Assembly: GCA_031272615.1 (NCBI GenBank)
Contig: JAISTL010000184.1
Location: 1 to 17,708 of the forward strand
From: Methylobacteriaceae bacterium
GTDB lineage: Bacteria; Pseudomonadota; Alphaproteobacteria; Rhizobiales; Beijerinckiaceae
Direction of reading: 5' to 3'
DNA length: 17,708 bases
A program made the translations under genes and the position numbers. Shown here piece by piece: positions 1 through 8,356 of the stretch (positions are counted from its first letter, which is position 1; each line of letters starts with the position of its first letter). Under the pieces are notes generated by a model, which saw only the letters and a program-made list of their open reading frames with translations, did not search any database and was not told the DNA's origin.

Positions 1-153
1 CGGCTCGACAAGCGGGACGGCAAGCCGCAGTACCTTCAGCATATTCCCAGGTTGGAAGCCTATCTGGTCCGCAACCTGGATCATCCGGCCCTCAGCGGTT
101 TAAAAAAATGGTATATCAACAACATGCCGCATTTATTTGAGACTGTTTCATGA
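1..153 (+). CDS. amgK: AmgK-like phosphotransferase (N-acetylmuramate/N-acetylglucosamine kinase family), 3' end only
   Basis: Only the last 50 codons and the TGA at 151-153 are visible; the frame is open from base 1. The visible tail (RLDKRDGKPQYLQHIPRLEA, ending NNMPHLFETVS) matches the C-terminus of the aminoglycoside-phosphotransferase-like kinases that sit before MurU-type nucleotidyltransferases. There a basic DGKP.YL.H.PR segment precedes a final helix ending in a W-Y pair. Established for the family: AmgK phosphorylates N-acetylmuramic acid at C1 in the cytoplasm for peptidoglycan recycling, and MurU then makes the UDP-sugar. The stop overlaps the start of the next gene (ATGA at 150-153), indicating translational coupling with it. 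The kinase active site lies outside the window, so the identification rests on the tail and on context. Confidence 0.7.
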   Translation, partial: RLDKRDGKPQYLQHIPRLEAYLVRNLDHPALSGLKKWYINNMPHLFETVS

Positions 154-905
154 CCCACACACCCCAGCATTTTACACCAAAAACAGCCATGGTCCTGGCG
201 GCCGGTCTCGGACGCCGCATGCGCCCCCTCACCGACAACACACCGAAACCCCTGATTCAGGTGGCCGGGAAAGCATTGATCGACCACGTTCTCGAACGTG
301 TCAAAGACGCCGGAATCAAAAAGGCGGTCGTCAATGTCCACCATTTGGCGGACATGGTGGAACAGCATCTTTCCGGAACCAAGTCGCCCAAAATCAGCAT
401 CTCTGATGAACGGGAAGAACTGCTGGAAACCGCGGGCGGAATCAAGAAAGCGCTGCCCCTCATCGGCGACGAACCGTTTCTCATCTTCAATTCGGACAGT
501 CTCTGGGTGGAACACCGCACGCCAGGGGTGCCGAGCGCCATCCGCCAGTTTCTGGATGACTGGAAGCCCGAAAAAATGGACGTGCTGCTGATGCTGGTGG
601 AGCCGGAGTCCGCCGTCGGATTCGACGGTCCCGGCGACTATTTCATGGAATACAACAATCAGCTGACCCGGCGCTCCTATTCCGTGCACGCCCCGTATAT
701 CTATGCGGGGGTGGCTGTCGCCAAACCCTGCCTGTTCACGGACCTCAGACGCGGCGAGGTGTCTCTGACCGAAGTGTTTGACAAGGCGCAGAGCAAATAC
801 CGCCTCTACGGCAGTATTCTGCGCGCGCCTTGGCTGCACATCGGCACTCCCGACTCCATCACCGCCGCCGAGGAGTTCATCAAATCCCGCGAGGAAAAGG
901 AATAA
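150..905 (+). CDS. murU: MurU-like sugar-1-phosphate nucleotidyltransferase
   Basis: This is a 251-aa NTP-transferase fold protein. The nucleotide-binding signature is clear: LAAGLGRRMRPLT at residues 16-28 followed by PKPL at 32-35. An ETAGGI element follows near residue 92, and an NSD motif near residue 115 supplies the metal-binding aspartate. Length fits the MurU/GlmU-N-terminal/RmlA-like family. It probably transfers UMP to N-acetylmuramate-1-phosphate, giving UDP-MurNAc in a peptidoglycan recycling shortcut. The substrate is inferred from the upstream AmgK-like kinase; from sequence alone a mannose-1-P guanylyltransferase or glucose-1-P thymidylyltransferase cannot be excluded. The ATG at 150 overlaps the kinase stop, which decides the start. 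An 84-bp gap with no clear terminator separates it from addB, so read-through is plausible. Confidence 0.85.
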   Translation: MTHTPQHFTPKTAMVLAAGLGRRMRPLTDNTPKPLIQVAGKALIDHVLERVKDAGIKKAVVNVHHLADMVEQHLSGTKSPKISISDEREELLETAGGIKKALPLIGDEPFLIFNSDSLWVEHRTPGVPSAIRQFLDDWKPEKMDVLLMLVEPESAVGFDGPGDYFMEYNNQLTRRSYSVHAPYIYAGVAVAKPCLFTDLRRGEVSLTEVFDKAQSKYRLYGSILRAPWLHIGTPDSITAAEEFIKSREEKE

Positions 906-989
906 CCGGGCGTATATCCTGTGGCGCCATCCGCAGAGCCGTGCTAATCCTGTAACGCCGCTGCAACAGGCTGCGGTGAAGGAGGGGGT

Positions 990-3900
990 ATGCAGTCATC
1001 GCCGCGGGTGTTTTCCATTGCGTCCGGAGTGAATTTCCTGGATACGCTGGCGGATGCCCTGATCGACGGGGCTCTGTTCGATATGCCTCAGGCAGCCGGG
1101 TTTGAACTGGCCGATACAACGATCTATCTGCCGACCCGCCGGGCGGTGCGCGCTTTGGAGGTGACGCTCGCCGAAAAAATCGGCGGCGAAGCCATATTGC
1201 TGCCGAAGATCACACCGCTGGGAGAAACCGATGAAGCGGAATTTGACTTGGTCGCAGACCTTCCGGAAAGCGAAAGCGCCCTTGTTCTGGCGCCGGCCGT
1301 TTCGTCGCTGGAGCGGCGCCTGGTATTTGCCCGGCTGATTCAGCAATGGGCGAGGACCGTCGACCAATCGTTGCTCGGTTCGGACTCGGAAATACCGTTC
1401 CGCATGCCGGACTCTTCGGCGGAGGCGCTGGCGCTGGCCGGGGACCTGGAAGCGCTGATGGACGGTTTCACTATCGAGAACATTCCTTGGGACGCGATTC
1501 AACAGGCGGTGGAAACGGATTATTCCGAATACTTCCGGCTGACACTGGATTTTGTCAGGATTGCCCGGGAAGCGTGGCCGGCTTTTTTGCGGGAGCGGGG
1601 CGCCGCCGATCCGGTGGAACGCCGCAATGCCATGATATTGGCGGAGGCCCGGCGTCTTCGCGAAAAAAAACCCGCAGCACCTGTTGTCGCAGCGGGTTCC
1701 ACCGGTTCACTGCCGGCAACGGCGGAATTGCTGGCGGCGGTGAGCCGGTTGCCGAACGGCGCGGTGGTTCTGCCGGGGTTGGATTTTGACCTCGATGACG
1801 TCGGCTTCAATGCCCTCGGCGGCGACACCCAGCCGATGGATTCGGTGCATGGGCATCCCCAGGCGCTGCTGCACCGGCTGCTGACGCATTTTATCGGCAT
1901 TTCACGCCACGACGTGCGGCCGCTGGGCAGCGGGACCGAGACGGTGCAGGCGCGCAATCGTATGATTTCCGAGGCGCTGCGACCGGCTGAGACCACTGAC
2001 CGCTGGGCGCGCATCGAACCGCAGGAGCGGCGGCGGCTGGCGGAGACGGCCTGCCGGGATTTGACGCTGATTGAGGCTGCCGACGAGCGGGAAGAAGCGT
2101 TGGCGGTGGCCGTGGCCCTGCGTGACGCGTTGCAGACGCCGGACCGCACGGCGATGCTGGTGACGCCGGATCGCGGCTTGGCGGAACGTGTGAAGGCGGA
2201 GCTTCGTCGCTGGAACATCGAAGCGGAGGATACGGCGGGGACATCACTGGCCGATTCCCCGGCCGGTGTGTTCGCCCGGCTGATTGCCGACGCAGCGGCG
2301 GCACGGTTTGACGCCTTCACGATGTCGGCGTTGCTGCACCATCCGTTGCTCAGTTGCGGGCTGAGCCGGGATGATGTGGTGCGGGCGGTGCGCACTGTGG
2401 ATCTCGCCGTTTTGCATGGTCCCGAGTGCGCTCCGGGTATCGGCGGCCTGCGTGAGGCGTTGACACGCCGGCGCGAGACCATAAGCGAATGGGAGCCGTT
2501 GCCGGTGAGACGGATCGAGCAGGATGACTGGGACCTTGCCGCCCGCCTGCTGGACTATCTTGAGAACGCCTTCACGTCTTTCTCGGTCGGAGAACTGCCG
2601 GGGACAATGAACCTGTTGGCGCTTTCGGCGGAGCACCGGCGGGTGTTCGAGTTGCTCACCGCTCCCGCCGAAAGTGAAGCCGACAGCGAGCCGGAGAGTT
2701 CCTCGGAAACGCTGATCTCGCTGTTCGACTCTCTGGACTTGGTGAACGGGGCAACCCTGATGGGGCGCGGGGTGGATTACCCGCCGTTGTTCCTGCAGCT
2801 GGCGCGGCAGGTGAAACTCTATCTGCCCGGGGCTTACGGGCATCGCCGGGTGAAAATCATGGGCTTGTTGGAGGCGCGGCTGCTCACGGCGGATTGTGTG
2901 GTGCTGGGCGGGCTGGATGAGGGTATCTGGCCGCCCTTCGTCAAAACCGACGCGTTTCTCAACCGGCCGATGCGGGCCGCCGTCGGCCTGTCCCCGCCGG
3001 AACGGCGTATCGGCCAGACAGCGCACGATTTTTCCCAGCTGATAGGCGGGAAACGGGTTGTTTTGTCACGTGCCGGCAAGCGCGACGGCAGCCCGACCAT
3101 TCCGTCGCGGTTTTTGCAGCGCATCCGCGCCTTTGTCGGCGATGAAGTGTGGTCGGAATTGGCGCGCCGTGGACACACCTTTCAGGAATGGGCGAAACAC
3201 ATCGATTTTCGCGAGGAAACACCGACTGTGGCGCGCCCGGAACCCCAAAGCCGCCCGGAAACCTTCCCGCGGGCATTGACGGTGACGGAAATCGAAACGC
3301 TGATGCGGGATCCGTATTCGATTTTCGCCCGCCACGTGCTGAAACTGGAGCCGTTGCCGCCACTGGCCGAACCGCCCGGGGCGTCGGATCGCGGCACCAT
3401 GGTGCACGCGGTGTTGAACCGGTTCGTCAACAGGTATCCCCACCGGGTACCTGACGATGCGGCCGATATTCTCCGCCGGTTCGGTGAGCACGAACTGCGC
3501 GGGATGATCGGGCCCTATCCGCATCTCTACGCGGAGTGGCTGGGGCGGTTCATGCGCATTGTCGAGGATTATGTGGCGTGGGAACGCAAACGTCGTGAAG
3601 ACGCCCGCGTTATTTTCACCGAGCGGCGCGGGTCCTGGGTGTTTCCACTCCCCGATGGTGGAGTGTTCATGTTGCGCGGCCGGGCGGATCGCATCGAGCT
3701 CAAATGGGACGGCACCTTTGCCATCATTGATTTCAAAACCGGCAGGGTCCCGGGTGTCAAGGAGGTGGTCAGGGGCTTTTCCCCGCAGTTGACGCTGGAA
3801 GCCATGATGCTGATGGAGGCGGGGTTCGAGGATTGCCCGCAGGCCGACAGTGTTCCGGAACTTCTCTATGTTCAGGCTTCGGGTTCCAGAACCCGTTTCA

Positions 3901-4124
3901 AGGCCAGGGACATCCTGGCGGTGACACGTACCCAGAGGCAAGCCCCCGAGGTCATTGTCGCCCACCATCGGGAAATACTGGTGGGGACAATTCTGGCGTT
4001 TTCCTCCGGGAACGCCCGATATGTCTCCCAGCCGAACCCGCGGTTTCCGCCGCTCCATTCCGCTTATACACACTTGGCGCGGGTGGCGGAATGGCGGCTT
4101 TCGGCCACGGAGGATGAAGAATGA
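990..4124 (+). CDS. addB: AddB, nuclease subunit of AddAB double-strand break repair complex
   Basis: This 1044-aa protein of the alphaproteobacterial AddB type partners AddA to resect DNA double-strand breaks for RecA-dependent recombination. The N-terminus has a degenerate helicase fold: FSIASGVNFLDTLADAL stands where a Walker A would be, so no ATPase is expected. The C-terminal PD-(D/E)xK nuclease (about residues 765-1000) looks intact: H806 in GTMVHAVLNRF, GRADRIE, D914 and K916 in IIDFKTG, and Q933 in SPQLTLEA. The Fe-S cysteines known in Bacillus AddB are absent (RDPYSIF where Cys-Pro-Phe would be, and no CxxC near the end); this is typical of the alphaproteobacterial branch. The start ATG has GGAGG at 981-985. 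The stop overlaps addA (ATGA, 4121-4124). Confidence 0.95.
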   Translation: MQSSPRVFSIASGVNFLDTLADALIDGALFDMPQAAGFELADTTIYLPTRRAVRALEVTLAEKIGGEAILLPKITPLGETDEAEFDLVADLPESESALVLAPAVSSLERRLVFARLIQQWARTVDQSLLGSDSEIPFRMPDSSAEALALAGDLEALMDGFTIENIPWDAIQQAVETDYSEYFRLTLDFVRIAREAWPAFLRERGAADPVERRNAMILAEARRLREKKPAAPVVAAGSTGSLPATAELLAAVSRLPNGAVVLPGLDFDLDDVGFNALGGDTQPMDSVHGHPQALLHRLLTHFIGISRHDVRPLGSGTETVQARNRMISEALRPAETTDRWARIEPQERRRLAETACRDLTLIEAADEREEALAVAVALRDALQTPDRTAMLVTPDRGLAERVKAELRRWNIEAEDTAGTSLADSPAGVFARLIADAAAARFDAFTMSALLHHPLLSCGLSRDDVVRAVRTVDLAVLHGPECAPGIGGLREALTRRRETISEWEPLPVRRIEQDDWDLAARLLDYLENAFTSFSVGELPGTMNLLALSAEHRRVFELLTAPAESEADSEPESSSETLISLFDSLDLVNGATLMGRGVDYPPLFLQLARQVKLYLPGAYGHRRVKIMGLLEARLLTADCVVLGGLDEGIWPPFVKTDAFLNRPMRAAVGLSPPERRIGQTAHDFSQLIGGKRVVLSRAGKRDGSPTIPSRFLQRIRAFVGDEVWSELARRGHTFQEWAKHIDFREETPTVARPEPQSRPETFPRALTVTEIETLMRDPYSIFARHVLKLEPLPPLAEPPGASDRGTMVHAVLNRFVNRYPHRVPDDAADILRRFGEHELRGMIGPYPHLYAEWLGRFMRIVEDYVAWERKRREDARVIFTERRGSWVFPLPDGGVFMLRGRADRIELKWDGTFAIIDFKTGRVPGVKEVVRGFSPQLTLEAMMLMEAGFEDCPQADSVPELLYVQASGSRTRFKARDILAVTRTQRQAPEVIVAHHREILVGTILAFSSGNARYVSQPNPRFPPLHSAYTHLARVAEWRLSATEDEE

Positions 4125-7100
4125 GCCCGGTTTTCAACGTGCCGGAAGAGACCATCCGTGCCCAGCGCACCGCGTCGGACCCCGCCCTTTCAGCGTGGGT
4201 GGCGGCCAATGCCGGAGCGGGGAAAACCAAGGTGCTGGCTGACCGGGTGGTGCGGTTGATGTTGGCGGGAACGCCGCCGTCGCGCATCCTGTGCCTCACG
4301 TTCACCAAGGCGGCGGCAGCGGAAATGTCCCTCAGGGTGATTCGCATCTTGAGTGATTGGGTCACGCTCGATGACGCCGAGCTCAGCCGTGCTTTGGAAA
4401 AGCTGGAGGGACATCCGCCGGACGCCGACAAACTGGCCGAAGCGCGCCGGTTGTTCGCGCGAGCGGTGGAAACTCCCGGCGGTTTGAAAATTGAGACGCT
4501 GCATGCGTTCTGCGAGCGCATTCTGCACATGGCGCCGTTCGAGGCCGATGTCCCGGCGGAGTTCTCCGTGCTCGAGGACGAAACGGCCTCGGAACTGCTG
4601 GCCAAGGCGACGGAAATCATGCTGGGCGAAGCGGTGTTGGATGCCGGCGGGCCGTTGTCTCTCGCGTATGCCCATGCCTCGGAAGAAGCAGGCACCCTGG
4701 ACAAGTTGAAGAGCGTCATTGCCGAGGCGTTGCGCCGCCTGCCCGAACTCACAGCGGCCGGCGGGCGGGAAGTGGCGGTGGCAGCTATCTTCGAGAGATT
4801 TGGTATTTCGCCGGATGAGACCATTGAGTCCATCGAGCGGGCCATTATGGACGACGGCCTTTCCACCAATGAAATCCGCGATTTGGCCGATCAGCTGCGC
4901 ACAGGGAAAACCAACGACAAGGAACGGGCGGACGCCCTCGAACAGTTTTTGGCGGCCGGGACCATCAAAAGCAAGCTGGAGGCGATGGAAAAGGTGTTCT
5001 TCACCGGAGAGGGGGAACCGCGTGACGACACCCGCATTGTCAGCAAGAACATGAATCCGCAGGTGAAGGCGGTGCTGCTCGCCGAGCGGGACCGGTTCGG
5101 CCAGTTGCGTGATCGGCTGCGGGCGCTGGCTGCATGCCGGCGTACCGACGCTCTGCTGCGGTTGGCCGACCGGGTTTATCAGCTGTTCACCGAGGCCAAA
5201 GTGCGGATGTCGGCCCTTGATTTCGACGATCTCATCCGCAAGACGCTGGAGGTTCTGGAGCGGGGCGATACGGCGTGGATTCTCTACAAGCTGGACCGTG
5301 GCATTGACCATATCCTGATTGATGAGGCGCAGGATACCAGCCCGGAACAGTGGCGCATTCTGCGACGGATTACCGAAGAGTTCACCGCCGGATCCGGAGC
5401 CGCGGGAAACCGGGCGCGCACCGTTTTTGCCGTCGGTGATCTCAAACAATCGATTTACAGTTTCCAGGGCGCCGAGCCGCGCGAGTTTGAAGACAACCGC
5501 AAGATATGGTCGAGAATGGCGGAGGAGGCCCGTCAGCCCTTCGCCAACGTGACGCTGAACCTTTCCTTCCGCTCGACTCCGACCATCCTGGAGACCGTCG
5601 ATACAGTGTTCAGCCTCAGCGAAAATTATCGCGGACTGGGGTTCGATGACGCCGCCGTCGGCACTGTTCATGAAAGCGCCCGCGACACTGAGCCGGGCCT
5701 GGTGGAACTGTGGCCCGTCACCGTTGCGGGCAGCGGCGACACCTTCGACATCGAGGAGGGTGAGGACCAGGGCATTGAAGACGAAGAAGCGGGGGTCCAG
5801 AGCCCGCGAGCCGGAGAAAACCGGGGAATCGGTCATGACGGGGTTAATGCTGGAACGTTTGAATTTCAAGGTTTTTTCGATACCGATGACGAAAATGGGC
5901 CGGGAGGAGGAATGGTCGACGAACCGCCGGCAAGGCCCGAAAAACTGCTGGCCTGGGAGCGGGTCGCCAAGCGTATCGCAGCGGCGATCAACAGCTGGAT
6001 GGTGCACGGCGACGTCAGCGGCCGACGTTGGAAACCCGGAGACATTCTCATTCTCGTGCGCAAACGCAACTCTGCCTTTGAGGCGGTGATCCGCGCCCTG
6101 AAACAGCGGAACATTCCCGTGGCCGGGCAGGATCGCCTGAACATCGCAGCCCATATTGCGGTGATGGATCTGATATCCGCCGGAAGGGCGGCGCTTCTGC
6201 CCGAGGACGATCTCACTCTGGCGGAAGCGTTGAAATCGCCGCTGGTGGGGTTGGACGACGCCGACCTGGAACGGCTGGCGGCAAGTCGGCAACCGGGCGT
6301 GTCTTTGTGGCGTTCGCTGCACAGTCATGCCGGCGGCGGAGATGATGCGGCAATGAGAGCCGTGATGGCCGTGCGTTCGTGGCAGGAGCTGGCCGCCCAC
6401 AGAGGCGGGTTCGGTTTCTATTCGGCGCTGTTGGGAGCGGGAGGCGCCCGCGCACTGCTGGTGGCCCGGCTCGGGCAGGAGGCGGCGGATGCGATCGACG
6501 CCTTTGTCAGTTTTGCCCGTTCGTGGGAATTCAGCGCAACGCCGTCCCTCGCCAATTTCCTTGCGGCTTTTGAACAGGCGGAACACACCATCAAGCGGGA
6601 TATGGAAGCGTCCCGCAACGAGGTCCGGGTGATGACGGTGCACGGGGCCAAGGGCCTCGAGGCTCCGGTGGTGATCCTTCTTGACGGTGGCATGGTGTTC
6701 TCCGCCAAGGATGCACTCGTCGATGTCCATGTGCCGCAGATGGAGTGCCCGGTTCCGGTGTGGTCGCCGTCAAAACACGAAGACTCGGCGCTCATCGGCG
6801 AGTTCCGTTTCCGCATGCGCAATGCCCAGCTGGACGAGCACCACCGCCTGCTCTATGTCGCCATCACGCGGCCGCGGGACAAGCTTGTGATTGCACCTTT
6901 TGCCATGGCTTCGCGAAAAAACGTGGCTGAGAACTCGTGGGCCGAAATGATCGGCAAGGGGTTTGTCCATCGCCGCCCGGAACCGGAAACCGTCGATACG
7001 CCCTACGGGACCATCACGGTGTGTCGTGACACCCGGGTGCTGCCGAAACAGGAGCCGCGGGCCGCGCCTGAACCGCTGCCGGATGTACCCGGCTGGCTTT

Positions 7101-7735
7101 ATGAAAACCTCGCCGAGGAGCGGGAGCCTGTGCCGCCGCTGCGCCCCTCACGGCTCGGCGCGGCGGAATTCCATGAGCCCGGCGACTCGCGGGAGTCCGT
7201 CGTTGAAGCGCGCCGCCGCGCCCACCTGATCCGCGTGCTGTTGCAGCGCCTGCCCGCTGTGGAGGCGGACCGGCGCCTGCACGCGGCGAAAGCGTATCTT
7301 GCAGTACGTGCTCCGGCGCTTTCCGAAGAGGAACACAAAACGCTGGCGGAACAGGCGCTGCAGGTGATGGCACGCCCTGACCTGGCGCCGGTCTTCGCCC
7401 CGGTTGCGCGCACCGACACGGCGCTGAGCGGCATCGTCGAAGTTCATAACGGCAGCTTTCCGGTGTCGGGGCGCATCGATCGCATGGCGGTTTCGCCGGA
7501 CTGTGTGTGGATGGTGAGTTTCCGGCCGGATCCGATTCCGCCCGAGGGACGGTCCGGCGTCGGCGCGTCGCGGCGGGTCAAACTGGCGATGCATGTCGCG
7601 TTGTTGGAAAAGATTTATCCCGGAAGAACCATACGGGCGTTTCTGCTCTACACCGCGGGGCCGACGGTGATCGAATTCACTCAAGGCGAATTGAGGGCGG
7701 CGTTGTGGCCGCAGGACGACGACGAGGCGGAATAA
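4121..7735 (+). CDS. addA: AddA, UvrD/SF1A helicase subunit of AddAB, with degenerate nuclease domain
   Basis: This 1204-aa SF1 3'-5' helicase carries every helicase motif: Walker A AGAGKT (residues 31-36, K35), LTFTKAAAAEM, IDEAQD (D401, E402), VGDLKQSIYSFQGA, NLSFRST, MTVHGAKGLEAPVVILLD and YVAITRPRDKLVIA. It is the motor of the repair complex. The C-terminal RecB-like nuclease domain (about 1025-1190) keeps its fold-level similarity but not its chemistry. The usual histidine is R1038. D1120 in GRIDR is kept. The D-Y-K-T motif reads S-F-R-P (S1133, R1135), and the Q-x-x-x-Y motif reads K1154...H1158. A strongly acidic, Gly-rich segment at about 540-603 precedes the 1B/2B-type regions. The ATG overlaps the addB stop, implying coupled translation and stoichiometric subunits. 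Loss of nuclease activity is inferred. Confidence 0.95.
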   Translation: MSPVFNVPEETIRAQRTASDPALSAWVAANAGAGKTKVLADRVVRLMLAGTPPSRILCLTFTKAAAAEMSLRVIRILSDWVTLDDAELSRALEKLEGHPPDADKLAEARRLFARAVETPGGLKIETLHAFCERILHMAPFEADVPAEFSVLEDETASELLAKATEIMLGEAVLDAGGPLSLAYAHASEEAGTLDKLKSVIAEALRRLPELTAAGGREVAVAAIFERFGISPDETIESIERAIMDDGLSTNEIRDLADQLRTGKTNDKERADALEQFLAAGTIKSKLEAMEKVFFTGEGEPRDDTRIVSKNMNPQVKAVLLAERDRFGQLRDRLRALAACRRTDALLRLADRVYQLFTEAKVRMSALDFDDLIRKTLEVLERGDTAWILYKLDRGIDHILIDEAQDTSPEQWRILRRITEEFTAGSGAAGNRARTVFAVGDLKQSIYSFQGAEPREFEDNRKIWSRMAEEARQPFANVTLNLSFRSTPTILETVDTVFSLSENYRGLGFDDAAVGTVHESARDTEPGLVELWPVTVAGSGDTFDIEEGEDQGIEDEEAGVQSPRAGENRGIGHDGVNAGTFEFQGFFDTDDENGPGGGMVDEPPARPEKLLAWERVAKRIAAAINSWMVHGDVSGRRWKPGDILILVRKRNSAFEAVIRALKQRNIPVAGQDRLNIAAHIAVMDLISAGRAALLPEDDLTLAEALKSPLVGLDDADLERLAASRQPGVSLWRSLHSHAGGGDDAAMRAVMAVRSWQELAAHRGGFGFYSALLGAGGARALLVARLGQEAADAIDAFVSFARSWEFSATPSLANFLAAFEQAEHTIKRDMEASRNEVRVMTVHGAKGLEAPVVILLDGGMVFSAKDALVDVHVPQMECPVPVWSPSKHEDSALIGEFRFRMRNAQLDEHHRLLYVAITRPRDKLVIAPFAMASRKNVAENSWAEMIGKGFVHRRPEPETVDTPYGTITVCRDTRVLPKQEPRAAPEPLPDVPGWLYENLAEEREPVPPLRPSRLGAAEFHEPGDSRESVVEARRRAHLIRVLLQRLPAVEADRRLHAAKAYLAVRAPALSEEEHKTLAEQALQVMARPDLAPVFAPVARTDTALSGIVEVHNGSFPVSGRIDRMAVSPDCVWMVSFRPDPIPPEGRSGVGASRRVKLAMHVALLEKIYPGRTIRAFLLYTAGPTVIEFTQGELRAALWPQDDDEAE

Positions 7736-7761
7736 AACCGCGGGATGGCGGCTCCGGCCCG

Positions 7762-7791
7762 GTTGACAGGGGGGCGCAAAGCGTCAACAAT
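7762..7791 (+). promoter_or_regulatory. Probable sigma-70 promoter of trxA, with dyad
   Basis: A perfect -35 hexamer TTGACA at 7763-7768 is followed after 17 bp by AACAAT at 7786-7791 (4 of 6 to TATAAT). GTTGAC (7762-7767) and GTCAAC (7783-7788) form a perfect 6-bp inverted repeat that overlaps both hexamers, so a repressor or activator could bind there. It lies 27 bp after the addA stop and would give trxA a leader of about 125 nt. Confidence 0.5.
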
Positions 7792-7807
7792 ATACCCCTT
7801 GAGTTTC

Positions 7808-7861
7808 CGCACGGGCGCGATATCTCATGGATTCGCCCGTGTGAACGGTTGTGCCGCCGTT
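7808..7861 (+). other. Structured trxA leader (two hairpins)
   Basis: CACGGGCG (7810-7817) pairs perfectly with CGCCCGTG (7834-7841). The stem can extend by one G-U and one C-G pair, with a 16-nt loop. It is followed by AACGG (7844-7848) pairing with CCGTT (7857-7861). Neither hairpin is followed by a T tract, so this is not a standard intrinsic terminator. A 5'-UTR stabilising or regulatory role is possible. The remainder of the 189-bp addA-trxA gap shows no gene. Confidence 0.4.
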
Positions 7862-7924
7862 GTTCCGGCAAGGCCAACGGGGGCAACCACGTGATTTGGA
7901 CTATTGAGAGAGGATGATGATTCG

Positions 7925-8248
7925 ATGGCGGTGACGGTAACCGATTCTAATTTCGAGCAGGAGGTTCTGGGTTCGGATATTCCCGTGGTGGTGGATTTCT
8001 GGGCGCCGTGGTGCGGCCCGTGCCGGGCGCTCTCCCCCGTTCTCGATCAGCTCGGTGAGGAACTGGCCGGCAAGGTGAAAATCGCCAAGGTCAATGTTGA
8101 CGAAAACCAGTCCGTCGCCTCCAGCCTGCACATCACCAGCATCCCGGCGCTGTTCATTTTCAAGGGCGGCCAATGCGTCGACAAGCGTGTCGGCGCCGTG
8201 CCGAAAACCACGCTCGCCGGCTGGATCAACGGCATCGTCAACGCCTGA
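7925..8248 (+). CDS. trxA: Thioredoxin 1
   Basis: This 107-aa single-domain cytoplasmic thioredoxin is a general protein disulfide reductase recycled by thioredoxin reductase. The WCGPC redox site is at residues 29-33, inside [15 protein letters not shown]. The buried aspartate equivalent to E. coli D26 is present (D24), and the cis-proline loop TSIPAL is intact. Length equals the family norm. The start is ATG 7925, chosen because AGAGAGGA at 7907-7914 lies about 10 nt upstream and homologues begin just before this strand; a longer frame from TTG 7904 would begin within the ribosome binding site region. Placement right after addBA is common in Alphaproteobacteria, but the internal promoter candidate suggests at least partly independent expression. 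Confidence 0.97.
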   Translation: MAVTVTDSNFEQEVLGSDIPVVVDFWAPWCGPCRALSPVLDQLGEELAGKVKIAKVNVDENQSVASSLHITSIPALFIFKGGQCVDKRVGAVPKTTLAGWINGIVNA

Positions 8249-8274
8249 CGCCGCCGGGCGATGGAGTTCGCCAA

Positions 8275-8293
8275 CCCTGCCCTTCGGGCGGGG
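8275..8293 (+). terminator. Hairpin after trxA (possible terminator, no T tract)
   Basis: CCCTGCCC (8275-8282) and GGGCGGGG (8286-8293) form an 8-bp stem with one G-U pair around a TTC loop, 27 nt after the trxA stop. It is strong but followed by CGGATGG rather than thymines, so it may only pause transcription or protect the 3' end. Confidence 0.3.
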
Positions 8294-8313
8294 CGGATGG
8301 TTGCGCCCGGTTG

Positions 8314-8323
8314 AGGTTAACCT
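8314..8323. promoter_or_regulatory. Perfect 10-bp palindrome AGGTTAACCT upstream of metK
   Basis: The palindrome lies 33 bp before the metK start and is flanked by CCGG at 8307-8310 and 8326-8329. Its place in the 105-bp trxA-metK gap is suitable for a repressor operator. I recognise no regulator for it, and no convincing -35/-10 pair was found beside it. Confidence 0.25.
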
Positions 8324-8356
8324 TGCCGGCGGCAGGGCTGTTCAGGGGAGGGCATG

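Noticed and set aside
906..989. Regulatory hairpin between murU and addB (CCTGT 949-953 / ACAGG 966-970)
   Set aside because: Only a 5-bp stem, with no T tract and no promoter hexamers; likely chance.
3300..4124. Missing Fe-S cysteines and Walker A in AddB as an anomaly
   Set aside because: Both absences are usual for the alphaproteobacterial AddB type, so they are not unusual here.
4190..6730. 846-codon open frame antisense to addA
   Set aside because: It mirrors codon structure of addA, is low in recognisable motifs, and long antisense frames are common in GC-rich genes.
8249..8353. SAM-type riboswitch before metK
   Set aside because: I could not match the gap to the conserved cores of the SAM-II or SAM/SAH classes as I know them; only a palindrome and a GC hairpin are visible.
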